A stretch of DNA of 64,000 nt, taken from contig CM072517.1 in NCBI GenBank assembly GCA_036898135.1, positions 60,348,990 to 60,412,989 on the forward strand, given 5' to 3'. A program made the translations under genes and the position numbers. This stretch comes from Oncomelania hupensis. Its lineage: Eukaryota; Mollusca; Gastropoda; Littorinimorpha; Pomatiopsidae. The notes below the pieces were generated by a model that was given only the letters and a program-made list of their open reading frames with translations, ran no database searches and was not told where the DNA came from. Below, piece after piece: positions 34,742-46,966 of the stretch (positions are counted from its first letter, which is position 1; each line of letters starts with the position of its first letter).

Positions 34742-35289
34742 AAAAAAGTTGGCTTGTGGGGGCGGGGAAGGTATTAAAGCAGGGATGATTGCATGAAGTT
34801 TAGCAATCGAATGGCGCAAGGAATAAAACTGTGGGAGCAGCAATTACATTGTACAGCGTTCTATGATTTGACCAATTTTACACATAGGCAAGTTGTGTTG
34901 ACTTTACCGACTCTCCACATGAGTTTAACATTATTGCTTTTTAACTGACTTTCTATTCAAGTGCAAAAAATAAGTTGAACTCATTCTATACTTTGCTATG
35001 CTATAGCGTAGTGTAAGCGCACAATGCTTTCATACTGACATACATGTACTCATAGGCCTACCTCTACTTTAGGAAATTGCAGTGTAGACTCAACATAGTA
35101 TATGAAACTAAGGTGGAAAAACCTCTTATATTTTCATTTTAGAGTGCGCTTGCAATGTTAGTCTGGCATTGACTACTGTTGTTTCAAAGAGAGTGGACTT
35201 CTAACCTGGAAGGGGACACTAAAAGTGTTACTAAGGGACAAAGTGGTGAAGAAGAAAGTGATGCGCAAAAACTGGTTCGGCTAAAATTT

Positions 35290-35542
35290 CGGTGCCTCTA
35301 ACGGAAACTTCGATGCCATGTGTCTCTACTACGACTGCGCAATTAAACCGGGTTCGGCTGTCTTCAGAAAAATGTCACGCTGTGCATTACCACAGGCCAA
35401 CGAGTTCGATTTTTTTCAAAATGTTGTTTTTATTAATTTTCGGACCGTGCCGTGAACAAGTATCCGTATTTTCCATAGCGCTTGCCGAGTTTTTTAAATT
35501 TCCGGAAAAAGTACGGAAATTCCGTACGGGTAGGCATGCCTG
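35290..35542. mobile_element. Probable end of a hAT-like element
   Basis: The right border reversed reads CAGGCATGCCTACCCGTACG then GAATTTCCG, close to the right end of the element at 59939-60772 (CAGGGTTGCCAACCACTACG). It abuts the gypsy relic, whose frame stops exactly there. No left end was found. Confidence 0.5.
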
Positions 35543-35555
35543 GTATGGCTATCTT

Positions 35556-37255
35556 TGTTTCTGAGCGCATGGACATAGGCACAATGATTCTTTCACCTTT
35601 GAAGAGAAGCCCACCTTGTACCGACAATTCAACTCTGAAGCTGTAATATGAGTCAGTTTGGCAGAAGTGGAGTTTTGTCATCAGGCTAACCATGAATAAT
35701 AACAGATTTCATCTGATTGAGAATTTCGCCTCTCTGAATTGCCTCTTTCAGCCTGGAGAGTCTTTTATCACCAATAGGCCAAAAGCTAACCACGTTCACG
35801 AATTCAAAGTCACCTTGGTTGTTATTAGAACAGTCAATGTACGCTCGAGATAGAGTATATGCAAGATACATTTCTTTGCCATTCTTGTATCTCACAGTGA
35901 TATAATATTTTCAATACGTAGCATCATTCCTTGCATACGTCAAGGAGCAGCAGATAGTGGTTTTCTCAGTATCATTTCCAGAGGTTTATGATCACTTTCG
36001 ATGTTGGTATGCCGACCAAAAGTATATGGGTGAAATTTATCTAGTGCACATACAATGGTCAGCATTTCTTTTTCAATTTGTGCATACCTTCTCTCAGTGT
36101 CAGTAAGAGAACGACCAGCGTATGTGATCGGTTTGCCATTCTGCATCAATACAGCACCGAGACCACTCTGGCTGGAGTCACATTGTATTGTCAACTCTTC
36201 AGCAAGGTTGTAGAACACAAGCACAAGAGCTTCAGTAACCATTTTCTGAACAGCATGGGAAGCATCATCATGTTTCGCTGACCACGTCCACTCAACACCA
36301 GCATAAGTCAACTGACCAATGGGCCCAAGAGTGTCAGACAGCTCTGGCAGAAACTTAGTTAAAACCACAGAAGCGCTGCACATCTTCAACGTTCTCAGGT
36401 TTCTTCATTTCCATAACAGCTCTAACTTTGTCAAGATCGATCTTCAAGCCTTTCGAAGACCTCAGAAGGAAATCTCAGTTTTTCATATATCAGATTTCTC
36501 TATTGTTCAGTTTCATGTCAACAGAATGATATCTGTTCAACAAGTCAGAGAGATTCATACCATGGTCTAGAGTAGCACCTTCAACATTGTCACCAAAGCC
36601 GTAGACATGATATCGTCCGATACACCTATCACACCTTCAAGACCATCAAAAGCAACACTCAAGACGCTTCTGGAACATTTCAGAGCTCACAGAAGTTCCA
36701 AAGGGCAGTCTTTTCCACCTGTACCGACTGTACAGAGTTCGGAAGGTGATCAGCAGACTAGATTCATAATCTAAATGAACATGCCAATAGATAAATCAAG
36801 CTTAGAGAAGAGCTTGGCATTTGATAGTTTTGAAAGAATGTCCTCCATGACAGGTAGAGAATAACGCTCATGCTTTAGAGCTTTATTCAGAGGGCGAGGA
36901 CCAAGGCAGATACGACGTTCCCCAGATTTCTTTTCCTTTATACAATGAACATTGTTCGAGATAAAGTTGCTTATAAATCGCTTCGGAAGTTTCATTCTTT
37001 TTGAAAGATATGAGATTGAAGTTGATAATGGGGTTGATGAGGTTCCAAGGTGGGAGCACAGTTAGCAATTGGTCATCATTAACGGAGTCAATATCTATGC
37101 CTGCAGTACCAAAAGGTGGAACTTCTGTCGGTTTATTGGAATATTTAAGTGTAAATAACAGGTTTAGAACACAATCATAAGTGGGATTTTCAGAGTTTGC
37201 TTTAAGTTTGAGAAAATAGTTCATGGCGAGCTGAAGCCTATGGATATCCAAGGTA
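35556..37255 (-). pseudogene. Gypsy pol relic (protease-RT-RNase H)
   Basis: On the minus strand, broken frames give an RT piece (PRPLNKALKHERYSLPVMED, LFSKLDLSIGMF). The RNase H region includes CDSSQSGLGAVLMQNGKPIT and ERRYAQIEKEMLTIV, and the DHKPLE motif follows. The connection region gives YLAYTLSRAYI and LLFKGERIIVP. Multiple frameshifts show it is dead. It differs in sequence from the gypsy at 19254. Confidence 0.88.
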
Positions 37256-37329
37256 GGTTCGCCAGCCTCAGCGTAGAGATTTTCTTTCGGGGAAGTGCGA
37301 AACGCCCCCCACGCAGATCCGAAGATCTT

Positions 37330-38530
37330 GATGATAGATTGGATCTAAGGTTTTCAAATACTCTTTTCGTCATTAAGTTTCAATTTGTTGAACGTCATCC
37401 AGGACTTGACATCACAGATGCACTCTTGAATCGAATTTATTGTAATGCCAAGATCCTGTGGGTCACAAGGTTTATGAAGTTGTGTATTGTCCGCAAAGGA
37501 ATGATGATTGACAGAGTGAGAATCGATTATGTCAAAAAGAGGGGATGTGTACAGAGCAAAGAGGACAGGACCCAAAACCAATCCTTGCGGCACGCCAAAG
37601 AGGATCAAAGCAGGATCGGAGCGGTCATTGTCAACGTAAACAGTTTGTTGTCTGTCAGTAATGTATGACGTGAGCCAGTCAAGAACTATGCCACGAAGGC
37701 CAAAAGTGTTTTGCAGACGGTCAATGAGAATGGTGTGATCTATGGTGTCAAATGCTGACGAAAAGGTCTAACAGAGCAAGAACAGAGAGTTTGCCTTGAT
37801 CAAGGGAGAGGAGGAGACCAATAGTGATTTTAACAAGAGCAGTTTCTGTACTATGTCTAGGTCTGTAAGCGGATTGAAGAGGATCAAGAAGGTTGTTTGA
37901 AGACAAGTGTGCCTTGAGTTGAGAAAGAACAATTTTTTCGATGATTTTGGAAACAAAGGATAAATTTGATATAGGTCTGAAATTTTTTAGGTCATTTGGG
38001 TCGAGAGAAGGCTTTTGGAGAAGAGGCTTGACAACAGCGGATTTGAAGACGTCAGGAAAAGAGCCAGAGGTGAGAGAATTGTTGATGACTTGAGTGAGAG
38101 AAGGAAGGACTACATCCAGAAATTCAAAGAGGAGCGAGATAGGGATGGGATCTAGGTCACAGGTTTTGGGAGCAGAGGCTTTGACGACCTTCAGGACGTC
38201 AGACTCTGTGACAGGAGAGAAAGACGTGAAAGGTTCGCCCTGAAAGGGCTTGCCAAGAGAAAACGGAACAGAGGGCTGGGAGTCAAGTTCTTTTCTGAGT
38301 TTTTCAATCTTACTCACAAAGAAGTCGGAGAGAACACCGGGGAGACAAGATGAAGGGTATGTGGTGGGGAGCTGAGTGGCTTTTGTTCTGGCACAGAGAC
38401 CATTCGTGATTTTATACAACTCTTTGCTGGACTGCGCTTCATCAATTTTGGTACAATAGAATAGGCTTTTGGCTTGGTGGACAAGAGCTGTAACAAATTG
38501 TTTTGCTTTCTTGTAAATAATCCAGCCCAA
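37330..38530 (-). pseudogene. CR1/L2-like LINE reverse transcriptase relic
   Basis: The frame 38530-37748 encodes FRPISNLSFVSKIIEKIVL, LLDPLQSAYRPRHSTETALV and LSVLALLDL; a frameshift at the AFDTIDH motif follows. The frame at 37608-37354 has GVPQGLVLGPVLFALYTSPL and SFADNTQL. FADN in place of FADD removes a catalytic Asp. Both ends are truncated. Confidence 0.88.
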
Positions 38531-38866
38531 TACCTGTCAGACCTCTGAATAACATGGTGACCATCCATGAAGATTTTAAAAACGTTGGGGTTCACTTTGT
38601 CCAGCTTATTCATCATCTGTAGGTACAGGTAGACTGATATGGCATAGAGGTTGTGCCCAGTAGCTGGTAAGTACGGCAACATCTCATGCATGGTTGACAA
38701 GTGTAGCAGCCAGCTGCCAGTTCTCTCAGCCTTGAGAAATCGCTTCAGAATGTCAACTGTTGTCATATACTGCAGCCACAGCTGGCATGTTTTGCTGGTG
38801 GTTAGACCAAGTGACATTTTCTGTTCGTGAATCCGTTTGCTCATACGTTCCAAGCAAGGGCTTATA
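38529..38866 (-). pseudogene. Fragment of a repeated protein of unknown class
   Basis: The minus-strand frame reads CQLWLQYMTTVDILKRFLKA, RTGSWLLHLSTMHEMLPYLP, ATGHNLYAISVYLYLQMMNK and a final RSDRYWAGL. I recognise this as a recurrent domain in invertebrate repeat-derived proteins but cannot name its family. The CR1/L2-like relic begins exactly after WAGL, and an (AT)n tract bounds the other side. Confidence 0.55.
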
Positions 38867-38867
38867 T

Positions 38868-38975
<108 letters not shown>

Positions 38976-39411
38976 TATTTATTTATATATGTTTTTTAAT
39001 ATATCAGTAAATAGTAAAGATAATTCTATCAAACTTGACTATTGGGTAGTCCATTCTAATGTCTTTATGGACCTTAGCTTTCAAGTCTCTACTACAGTTC
39101 TTGATTAAAAAATTTTTTTGTGTTACTCATACAAATCGCCAGTACATAACGATATAAGGGGATGCAACCCGCGCCAGTATAGAATGAGTTAACTTACTGC
39201 TTTTACTGACTTTCTAAGTCAGTACAGTGTTCACTTCAATGACATTCTATATTTCTGGCTTTACATTTTTACTAACTTTCCAGTATAGTGCAGCATTTTA
39301 TTTTTTATTTTTTTAACCGACTTCCTATTTGTGTGTAGCTTTTTACATCGTAACTGATTGTCCATAGAGAAAAGGTTCCACCACAAAATAAAAACAAAAT
39401 GTTGTACTAAC

Positions 39412-39518
39412 TCTCCATGCGTGTGTAGTAGTCTTCTTTGCCACTGTAGTAACCAAAGTAAGAGTCAAAGCCACGGAACGTTGGGGTCAAATGCCAGTGG
39501 CACATGCCCAAATGCCAC
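39412..39518 (-). CDS. Arylsulfatase exon 5
   Basis: Encodes [35 protein letters not shown]. With the split Lys from exon 4 it forms G-K-W-H-L-G, the second sulfatase signature (Lys141, His143). R-G-F-D-x-x-x-G-Y follows as in ARSB. Acceptor TTTTAG, donor GTTAGT. Confidence 0.94.
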
Positions 39519-39668
39519 CTAAAAGAAAGAAAAAAAGAGATTTCTCTTATATAGCGCACTTACAAGCTCAGAGAGCTTCTCAAGGCGCTGGCTCAGATTT
39601 CATGCCACCACCACCACCACCATAACAACAACAACAGTAACAACCGAAACAACAACAAATTTCATTTT

Positions 39669-39925
39669 AAAATAAAGACATCCCACGCAGGTGACGCTGA
39701 GGCTATGCTATATTCAGGATATAATTTATCGAACCCCCGTTTACAAAAACAAAATAGAATACAAACATCAATATGGTCTAGCGAAGAAGATAGTATAGCA
39801 GATTGATAGAACAGAGCAGGAATGAGAAAGAACAAATGAGAAAGACAGCGACAGTGGGAATTTAAAGCGCTAAATTTCCAGAAAGTGGGGATACTATTTA
39901 TACTGAAACCCCCGGCACCCCACTA
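39669..39925 (-). repeat. 580-bp family, internally deleted
   Basis: The 3' segment (39669-39770) and the 5' segment (39778-39925) are present and the middle is missing. A TTATATAGCGCACTTAC unit of another repeat lies just to its left (39545-39600). Confidence 0.8.
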
Positions 39926-40019
39926 CCCACTGAGCTACCAGGACACTCCCATAATAAAATACTACTATTGCAACTTCTAACACTACAATGTTATTTTCAT
40001 AGTCACACAGCACACTCAC

Positions 40020-40123
40020 TTGCCAACCATATGAGTAGCATAGCCTGCCTTTTTTAGCATTTGTGGTAAAGTGGTGAAATTGAGAGGCAGGTACTCTGGT
40101 TCCCCGTCAATGATGACATAGTG
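40020..40123 (-). CDS. Arylsulfatase exon 4
   Basis: Encodes HYVIIDGEPEYLPLNFTTLP, QMLKKAGYATHMVGK (Lys split). L-P-x-x-L-K-x-A-G-Y-x-T-x-x-V-G-K is a typical sulfatase segment. Acceptor GTCAG, donor GTGAGT. Confidence 0.94.
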
Positions 40124-40279
40124 CTGACAAACAAACAACCCTCGTCTTATCATCTCGATGAAGAAGACGTTAATAAAACAACCAACAAACAACCCACGTA
40201 TTTTGGGTTCAAAGGTGAACAGACACTTTCTATGACCTTTAACAGGCTGTGATAAGATATTTTCTCACGTTTATCATTT

Positions 40280-40550
40280 TTATATAGCGCTTCTTCCAGC
40301 TCAAGAGCTGCTCAAAGCGTTGGCCTTTACAGGGTCCAACTCACGTGGCCAAAAGGAACCCACTTGTTCTGGTAGGTGCTTCACCTGGCACCCCAGACAA
40401 CTGAGCACAATGCTGGGTGACCTGGGATAGGGCAGATGGGACCTAGTGCTTGCTGGGTGCATTTAGGCTCACTCGTCTAAGACATGAGCATCAGGATCTT
40501 TAAAGATCATGCAACAGAATTTCATGCATGCACAGACTAGATCTTGGTTA
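40280..40550. repeat. ATATAGCGC-type dispersed repeat
   Basis: It starts TATATAGCGCTTCTTCCAGC, CTCAAAGCGTTGG, and ends with the reverse of the GACTTTAAAGATCCTGA unit seen at 26290 and 51730. It is a SINE-like composite without coding. Confidence 0.55.
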
Positions 40551-40907
40551 ACACTCTCATCTGAAGAGAATCAAATATTAAATGGATAATCTATAACAGA
40601 TCATAATTTCACTTCTTTCAGTTATGAAAAACTGTTTAACAGCTGGGTAGAAGGTTCTTTTCTAGCTTACATTATGAATGTTACATGTTGAAGGCTTAGT
40701 TTATATGACTCTAGCTTTTTGATTGTAACAATGTATTGGAAAACCCAAATCTATATTGGAGATTTTGAAAATTAACAGAAACTAAACACCCTAAATTTCT
40801 CGTCAATAAGATGAGAAAGCTTGTGAGGAGTGGTCACTATATAGCAGTGCTGAAATGATGCAAGGCGATCTCATCATTGTACACAAACAAGCTAGAGATG
40901 AGAAGAA

Positions 40908-41475
40908 CACATTACATTACATAATTGTTGCTTTAGGTCCAGCGGACTCTTCCGAGCCAAATCAGGACCGGACAACCCCCAATCCGCATAAAAGATCTGC
41001 TGAAACCCTAGTGGGAAAACTGAATGCCCTCCACCAGCCAGTCACTTTACAATAAAGACATCCCACGCAGGGGACGCTGAGGCTGCACTCTAATTTATCG
41101 AACCCCCGTTTACAAAAACAAAACAGAATACAAACATCATTATACATTATCAACAAAACATATACATATAAAACGCCTACATTGCTAAATAATAACATCA
41201 TAGGAAGCCCTAGTGACCACCTGGCAGAAAGCGTCCAATATTCCCAAGCTGATCCAACAGACCTCATACACAAACAAGGAGTCTTGTCCCGGAAGAGTTT
41301 TCAAGAAAAAAGGTAGGTGACTGGTCTAGCGAAGAAGAAGATAGTATAGCAGATTGATAGAACAGAGCAGGGCTGAGAAAGATCAAATGAGAAAGACAGC
41401 GACAGTGGGAATTTAAAGCACTAAATTTCCAGAAAGTGGGGATACTATTTATACTGAAACCCCCGGCACCCTAAA
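40908..41475 (-). repeat. 580-bp family, full length
   Basis: Reversed, it runs from GGTGCCGGGGGTTTCAGTAT (with TATAAATAG just inside) to GGACCTAAAGCAACAATTAT and a TAATG tail. This is the cleanest copy of the family. Confidence 0.9.
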
Positions 41476-41553
41476 GGGGGTGAGAGAAGAACACACATCA
41501 CTCACAGGGATATTCAGAGTAAAGAACAAGAGCTGTAGTGTTTTCACTCATAC

Positions 41554-41605
41554 CTGAAGACCAGTGTGATACGGAAAGTACCCTGTCATAAATGCGTTGC
41601 GGGAT
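41554..41605 (-). CDS. Arylsulfatase exon 3 (completes the formylglycine signature)
   Basis: A 52-base exon encoding SRNAFMTGYFPYHTGLQ. Its first base completes Pro of C-S-P, so the C-x-P-S-R core is built across the exon 2/3 join. Acceptor TTTTCAG, donor GTATGA. Confidence 0.95.
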
Positions 41606-42495
41606 CTGAAAATACATTCAGTATTATCAAAATATACCACACAACATATTAAAATATACCATACAGCATAAGAAAATATGCATACTAAAATATCTCACAC
41701 AGCATAATATCAAAATATACTGCTCAACAGACCAACACAAAATACCAACATGTGCCACACAGTAGATGCAAATATACTAACCGCATACAAAAAATATACC
41801 ACCTTGATTGGATAAAAATGTACAAGTGAATTCAGGATTCAAAGACACGTCAAGATAATGAACTCTTTCAAAAGCAAATTCTTCACACATTTAATTAACC
41901 CCACTCATGAATCTTTCATGTCCAAATAAAGTCTCTCTGAATGCAAATGGAAGTAATTGTTTTTTTTTCATTTTTTATCTTTTTTTTAACTTTGAAATTT
42001 CTAAATCAAAATAATGGTGCACTCTTAATCTTACAGGAACACAAAATAAAATAAAAGAAAATAAGAAAATAAAAGCCAAGTTTCAACACCTACAGCTATA
42101 ATAATATGAAAGCTTAAATTGTTATTGAAATGCTTGATCTTGAAAAACAACCCATCCCTCATTGTGAATAATCTGCCAGGAGAAGATAATTGCTCAGTGA
42201 ATCTACGTAACATAATCATGATGGGTGCCTATGGGGTTGCCAAGTCTGCCTGAACATTTGTTCGTAGTTGAACATACTACCATCAACTGTCTCTTCGTGA
42301 AAACTTCTCATCAGAACCTGGATTTCCTCAGTGCTGTGCCTGCAGGAATGCATAAACAAATTTTTATAAATAAAAACAAACGAAATACTGGCTTAATAGT
42401 AATAGCCACATTAACCTATCTATACTGCTGTTTATTGTACAGCCTTGTGTAATTTTTCTTTCTACAATATCCATAAACCAAAAATCCACACTAAC

Positions 42496-42607
42496 GGAGA
42501 GCAGAAGTACTGAACATAGGAAGCGTTCAGGATAACTCCCTGTTGTGCAAACTTGTTCAGGTTCGGAGTGAGCATCTTCGGATTATGCCAACCCACATCA
42601 TTCCAGC
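42496..42607 (-). CDS. Arylsulfatase exon 2
   Basis: Encodes GWNDVGWHNPKMLTPNLNKF, AQQGVILNASYVQYFCSP. It ends in the Cys87 that becomes formylglycine. W-x-D-V-G-x-H and the T-P-N-L-x-x-x-A-x-x-G-V segment are family hallmarks. Acceptor TTTCAG, donor GTTAGT. Confidence 0.95.
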
Positions 42608-44227
42608 CTGAAACCACACATAAGATAGAATAAGATAAGATACGATAAGATAAGATCAGATAAGATACTACTTTTACTTAAGGGTATAAGAGCAAGCACT
42701 GGGTGCGTTTGTTTTTTCTTACATCTTGTCCTTCGTGCTTGAACAATAACAATTAGTATAACAAAATAACTTTATAACAATAACATCTTAATATAACAAT
42801 ATAATCAAAACTTGTGCACACGCATACACACAAAGAAACTAAGTATGTACAGGAATTTTTTTTTTTAAATCAATCAATGCACACGATTACGATGGGCTTT
42901 GATGATACTGTCATAATAATCAAACATGAAATTGAAAAGCAGGCTCGCCAAATTGTCATAAATTTCTTCGTGCGTGTTATAAAATTATTAGCTTCATTCT
43001 CAGAAGATTCCTACAAACTTGATAACAGTTTTTAATGTTCCAATTTCACGTATACACTCATTCATCAAAAGGCCTTTCTTATACAATTACACAAGTTGAG
43101 ACAGAGAGATAAGCTTGAAACACTGAAGACGTAAAATACACAACTGTTGCAACACAACACCAATTTACGTGTTGCTAATTTTATGGTTCTCTTCTTTCTC
43201 ACTCAAAGTAGTAGAATGATAATTTAAACGGAATTCAAGAAAACTATATTCAAGAAAACTATAAATCCTAGAGTAATAAAATAAGAAATAGCTGAACTAT
43301 AATATGATTTTATCTCTCTCTGAAGCAATCCAGTTCCCGGTCTGACAGACAATTACCTTTTAAAAATTATGAAAATATTTATGCATTTACAAAATTAGTT
43401 TCAATATTATATTTCCAACAAGTAAATCACAAAATATAAATATTCAAATGACCATGTCTGTCATGAACAGAATCCAAAACCACCACAGTGAAAAACAGAA
43501 GTAGCCTACACGGTAACACATATTTCCAAGGTGACACAAAGTAGCATTCACTCTTTTTTTTCACAATCTATCTTTCATTCCACTAATATACTATCCTAGT
43601 CCTATTTCATCCATCCAATCACGGACACTCTCAGATGCATACGAGAACAGACTTCTGTTCTCCAAACAGTTTTTACATAGCCGAGTCTCATCACCAAAAA
43701 ATTAATGAACTAGGAAATATAGTACCAACGCAAAACGAATACATACGCCACATGCCTATGTCAACAGCCGCCACTTGTGTCCAAACTCTATAACCACGTG
43801 ATGTGTATACATAAAAGTAAATATTTATCAACTCACTTCCTGACAGGTACATTTCTGCCTCTGGTAGGGGTGGTTCAAAAAATTCTATTGTGAGTTGGAG
43901 GTTAGAAATTGCTACACATTAAAGGATTCATTCAATACTTAGCTATATATAGACGAGAAATAATCCTGTCATAGTTTCCACCCTAATGTGGATAAAAACA
44001 GAAACAGCTGGAGCAAAGGGCCATCACTTCAGGTAAGTCGACCAATAGTGAGCGACGTTTGGATGGGAGATAATCTTGTCAGTTCAATGCTATTGAAACG
44101 AGCAGCTACGTCCACCGCTCTTTAATATAATTTCGGGGACTATGATAGAAAGAGAAATATAATTTATCCACACGATTTTTCATAATACATATATGAGAAA
44201 CTGTAAAAATGTGGTTATGTACTTACT
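42608..44227. other. Intronic stretch without recognised features
   Basis: AT-rich. Short AAGATAAGAT runs occur near 42618-42668. No gene or known mobile element recognised. Confidence 0.4.
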
Positions 44228-44400
44228 TGCCCAGGTTCGAATCCCGTGGTGGGCGATATAAAATGTGGCCATTTTCACTGTCCATTTTAGCAGTATGATT
44301 GCTCTGGTGGTTCAGTGTTGATTCAGGTCCCTACCCCTCTTTCCCTGGGATGGTTATCCCCATCTGCCATATCGCCAATGGTGGGTGTAGACGTTAAACC
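44228..44400 (+). repeat. SINE-like unit
   Basis: A B-box-like GGTTCGAATCCC at 44236-44247 is followed by TGGTGGGCGATATAAAATGT and a body ending GTGTAGACGTTAAACCTTCA. The A box is not clear. Confidence 0.45.
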
Positions 44401-44489
44401 TTCATGTTCATTCGTTCGAGATTTCATTGACAACCAGCTCTAAATACTCATGTACTATAAAATAAAGTACAGCAAACGTTGTAGTATGC

Positions 44490-45250
44490 CAAAAAACTGT
44501 TACCTTGGGATGACCTTGACCTTCAGTGACCTTGACCTCAGGATGACATGTTCTCTCATGCATGTCTGATGCACACTATGAGTTAAATAAACAGCCATTC
44601 CACTGTATGACCTATTTTTTGTATGTTTTTGCAAGGCCTAAAATGAAATTGACCTTCAAGAACATATCTGAAAAATCAATCTATCATCTCTAAATACAAC
44701 TAGTTTGGACTTAATATCTTTTATATTTTTGGGTCAAGGTCACTTCAAATACCTATACAAACAACTTTGGACAGCTCCAGTGACCTCGACCTTGAAGTTA
44801 TGCTGACCACTTTTGCATAGTATGTGCGTCCCATTGATAGCTATCATGCATCAAAGAATCATATGTTCAATATTAATAACCTAGAAAAAAAGTAAAAATT
44901 TTATAAAAAAATCGTTTGTTTTTTTTTTACCAACATTTTATGACCCTGTGACTTTAACCTTGAAGTGAAGTCATTCATTCACTGATCATTTTAAAGGTCT
45001 CATGAGCATACACCATCTTACTAAGTTTAGTTGTGATAGTTGAAATAGGCTCTAAATACTTTTTTTGTTTTTGCGCAGAAGGACGGCGGGCTAACAGACG
45101 GACGGATGTACATTTTTTTCCTGATATCATTTTTGGGACTATTTATGACTCATCTCTCACAGATTTGCGAAAATCTGAAAATTTTGTTTGGAGAGAGGGT
45201 TTAGGAGGGAGGGGGAAGATAGTACATAGACTATGCTATGCATGCGCGTC
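44490..45250 (-). repeat. AGGTCA-rich dispersed repeat, reverse, 3'-shortened copy
   Basis: Reversed, it starts at GCATGCATAGCATAGTCTAT near 45245 and follows the family to the run of AGGTCA motifs near 44510. The GGAGCATGTGAGTCA end is absent. Confidence 0.82.
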
Positions 45251-45477
45251 AAAATATCAGTCCATAAAGAGTTATTACATAGAAAGACTGCTTGTGAGAT
45301 AAAATCATAAATTTTCTGCTTTATGTGAATGTAAATAAACCCAGGAAACGTGCGAGTTAAATGCGCAAGTTCATTGTCCCCACAGGTAGGGTGACAAAAT
45401 CACAAAAAAGAAACGCTTATTTAGTCCATGTAAGACCGGTTTGCTGTTTACAAAAATATATAATGTTGGAATGATAC

Positions 45478-45631
45478 CTAAATCATCAGCAACAAAGAAG
45501 ATGATGTTGGGTTGCTTGTTTTTTGAAGATGACTTGGATGTCACTGATGCGGATACTGAAGAAACTACGCCAGCCATAATCAGACCCAGCATCAGCACCA
45601 TGCTTTTACTACTCATGGTAGGGACCATCAT
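45478..45631 (-). CDS. Arylsulfatase exon 1 (signal peptide)
   Basis: Encodes MMVPTMSSKSMVLMLGLIMA, GVVSSVSASV (hydrophobic signal sequence), a Ser/Lys linker, and KQPNIIFFVADDLG with the metal-binding Asp49/Asp50. The first ATG (45631) is chosen as the longest open start; ATGs at 45628 and 45616 would serve as well. Donor GTATCA. Confidence 0.92.
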
Positions 45632-45654
45632 CCTGCTGACACATCAAATTGACA

Positions 45655-45742
45655 ATGATGATGATGATGATAATGATGATGACAATGATGATGATGATAA
45701 TGATGATGAGGAAGAAGATGGACAATAATAATAATAATGAAT
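45655..45742. repeat. GAT/AAT trinucleotide microsatellite
   Basis: Imperfect GATGAT/AATGAT repeats, then AATAAT, directly upstream of the sulfatase start, hence in its 5' UTR or promoter. Confidence 0.9.
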
Positions 45743-46164
45743 AACATTTATATAGCGCAAAACTCACAAAGACTCATTGTGCATACTCACACATTCATTC
45801 ACATTTTACAAAAAAATGACATGTATACATTGAGGTACATCTACAGTAAATAAAACACAAATATTGCTTTAAAAAAAAAAGATTATACAAAACAGACTTC
45901 CTATAAGAGGAAAGAGAGGGAAATGCAAGTAAGTTAATCAAAAGCTAAGCGAAAAAGGTATGTTTTCTGTTGTGTTTTAAATCAAGTCAAGTCAAAAATC
46001 TTTGTTCCACAAAAACAAGGGAAAATGTGTTGTGTCACAGTGCATACAAGGCAAAAGATAATAATATAACAAGACAATAGAACACCCCTCTCCTCAGTAC
46101 AACAGCAAGCTAAATACAATCTCTCTCTCTCTCCCTCCCACACAAACACAAATGGTATATATAT

Positions 46165-46190
46165 ATAGATAGATAGATAGATATATATAT
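46165..46190. repeat. (GATA)/(TA) tract left of the hAT-like insert
   Basis: Tandem TAGA followed by TATATA. With 46872-46965 it forms one microsatellite split by the insert. Confidence 0.85.
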
Positions 46191-46191
46191 A

Positions 46192-46871
46192 CAGGGATCA
46201 GTTTACTAGCGCGCCCTGCGCCATTGACGCATACAATTTAAAAATGACCCATCTACAATTCTTGCCAGGGGCCGAATGGCGCTTCGATTTTTGGTACCAG
46301 TGCGCCACCACAATAACAGTGCACTGTATTGGAGGCGACAAACGTGCTTTTGCTAAGGCAAGTTCAGCGATTGGCTATGAGGGCCCGGATGTTGATCTTT
46401 CACTTTCAGCCAATAAGAAGTGTTGTACGATTCTTCCAAATCAGAATTTGCTATCGTCTGCGCGTATGTTGTGTCCGTGCAAGGAGGATTTTGTGTTTTT
46501 CTTTGTGCCGCTTTGAAAATGCCCCCCCCCCCCTCCCCACCCCCAAAAAAAACAAAACAAAACAAAACAACAACAACAACCTAAACTTGAGGTAGGACAG
46601 TCTAAACTGTCATTTGCTGCTGTTAAACTACAGTCTACCGCCGCTAATCCTACGCAAGATGATTGTGTGAGCCCCGAGTCAAGTCAAAATACTGATCCCT
46701 GTTCTGGTTAGTGTTTTGTTCGTAAACATGCTTCACAACACATAATTTCTGTAATAATATCTCCAGGTTATCTTTTACATGTACGTAAATTACTGCTGAA
46801 ATCATGGCCCATTGAAATTTGATCTGAGGGGCCCAATGGCCCATAGCTTTTTTGTGTCAGGCTGAACCCTG
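46192..46871. mobile_element. hAT-like element inserted in a GATA microsatellite
   Basis: The left end is CAGGGATCAG and the right end reversed is CAGGGTTCAG. TATATA flanks both sides, which fits a 6-bp duplication but is uninformative in a TA tract. The interior has short open frames, including SKLSFAAVKLQSTAANPTQD on the plus strand near 46590. No transposase core is seen. Confidence 0.65.
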
Positions 46872-46874
46872 TAT

Positions 46875-46965
<91 letters not shown>
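46872..46965. repeat. (GATA)n microsatellite
   Basis: About 90 bases of TAGA tetranucleotide. Confidence 0.95.

Positions 46966-46966
<1 letters not shown>

Noticed and set aside
37240..37668. Plus-strand 142-codon ORF
   Set aside because: The minus strand carries the CR1/L2-like reverse transcriptase motifs; this is its antisense.
45441..45728. Plus-strand 95-codon acidic ORF (Asp/Asn-rich)
   Set aside because: It is the reverse of sulfatase exon 1 followed by a GAT microsatellite.
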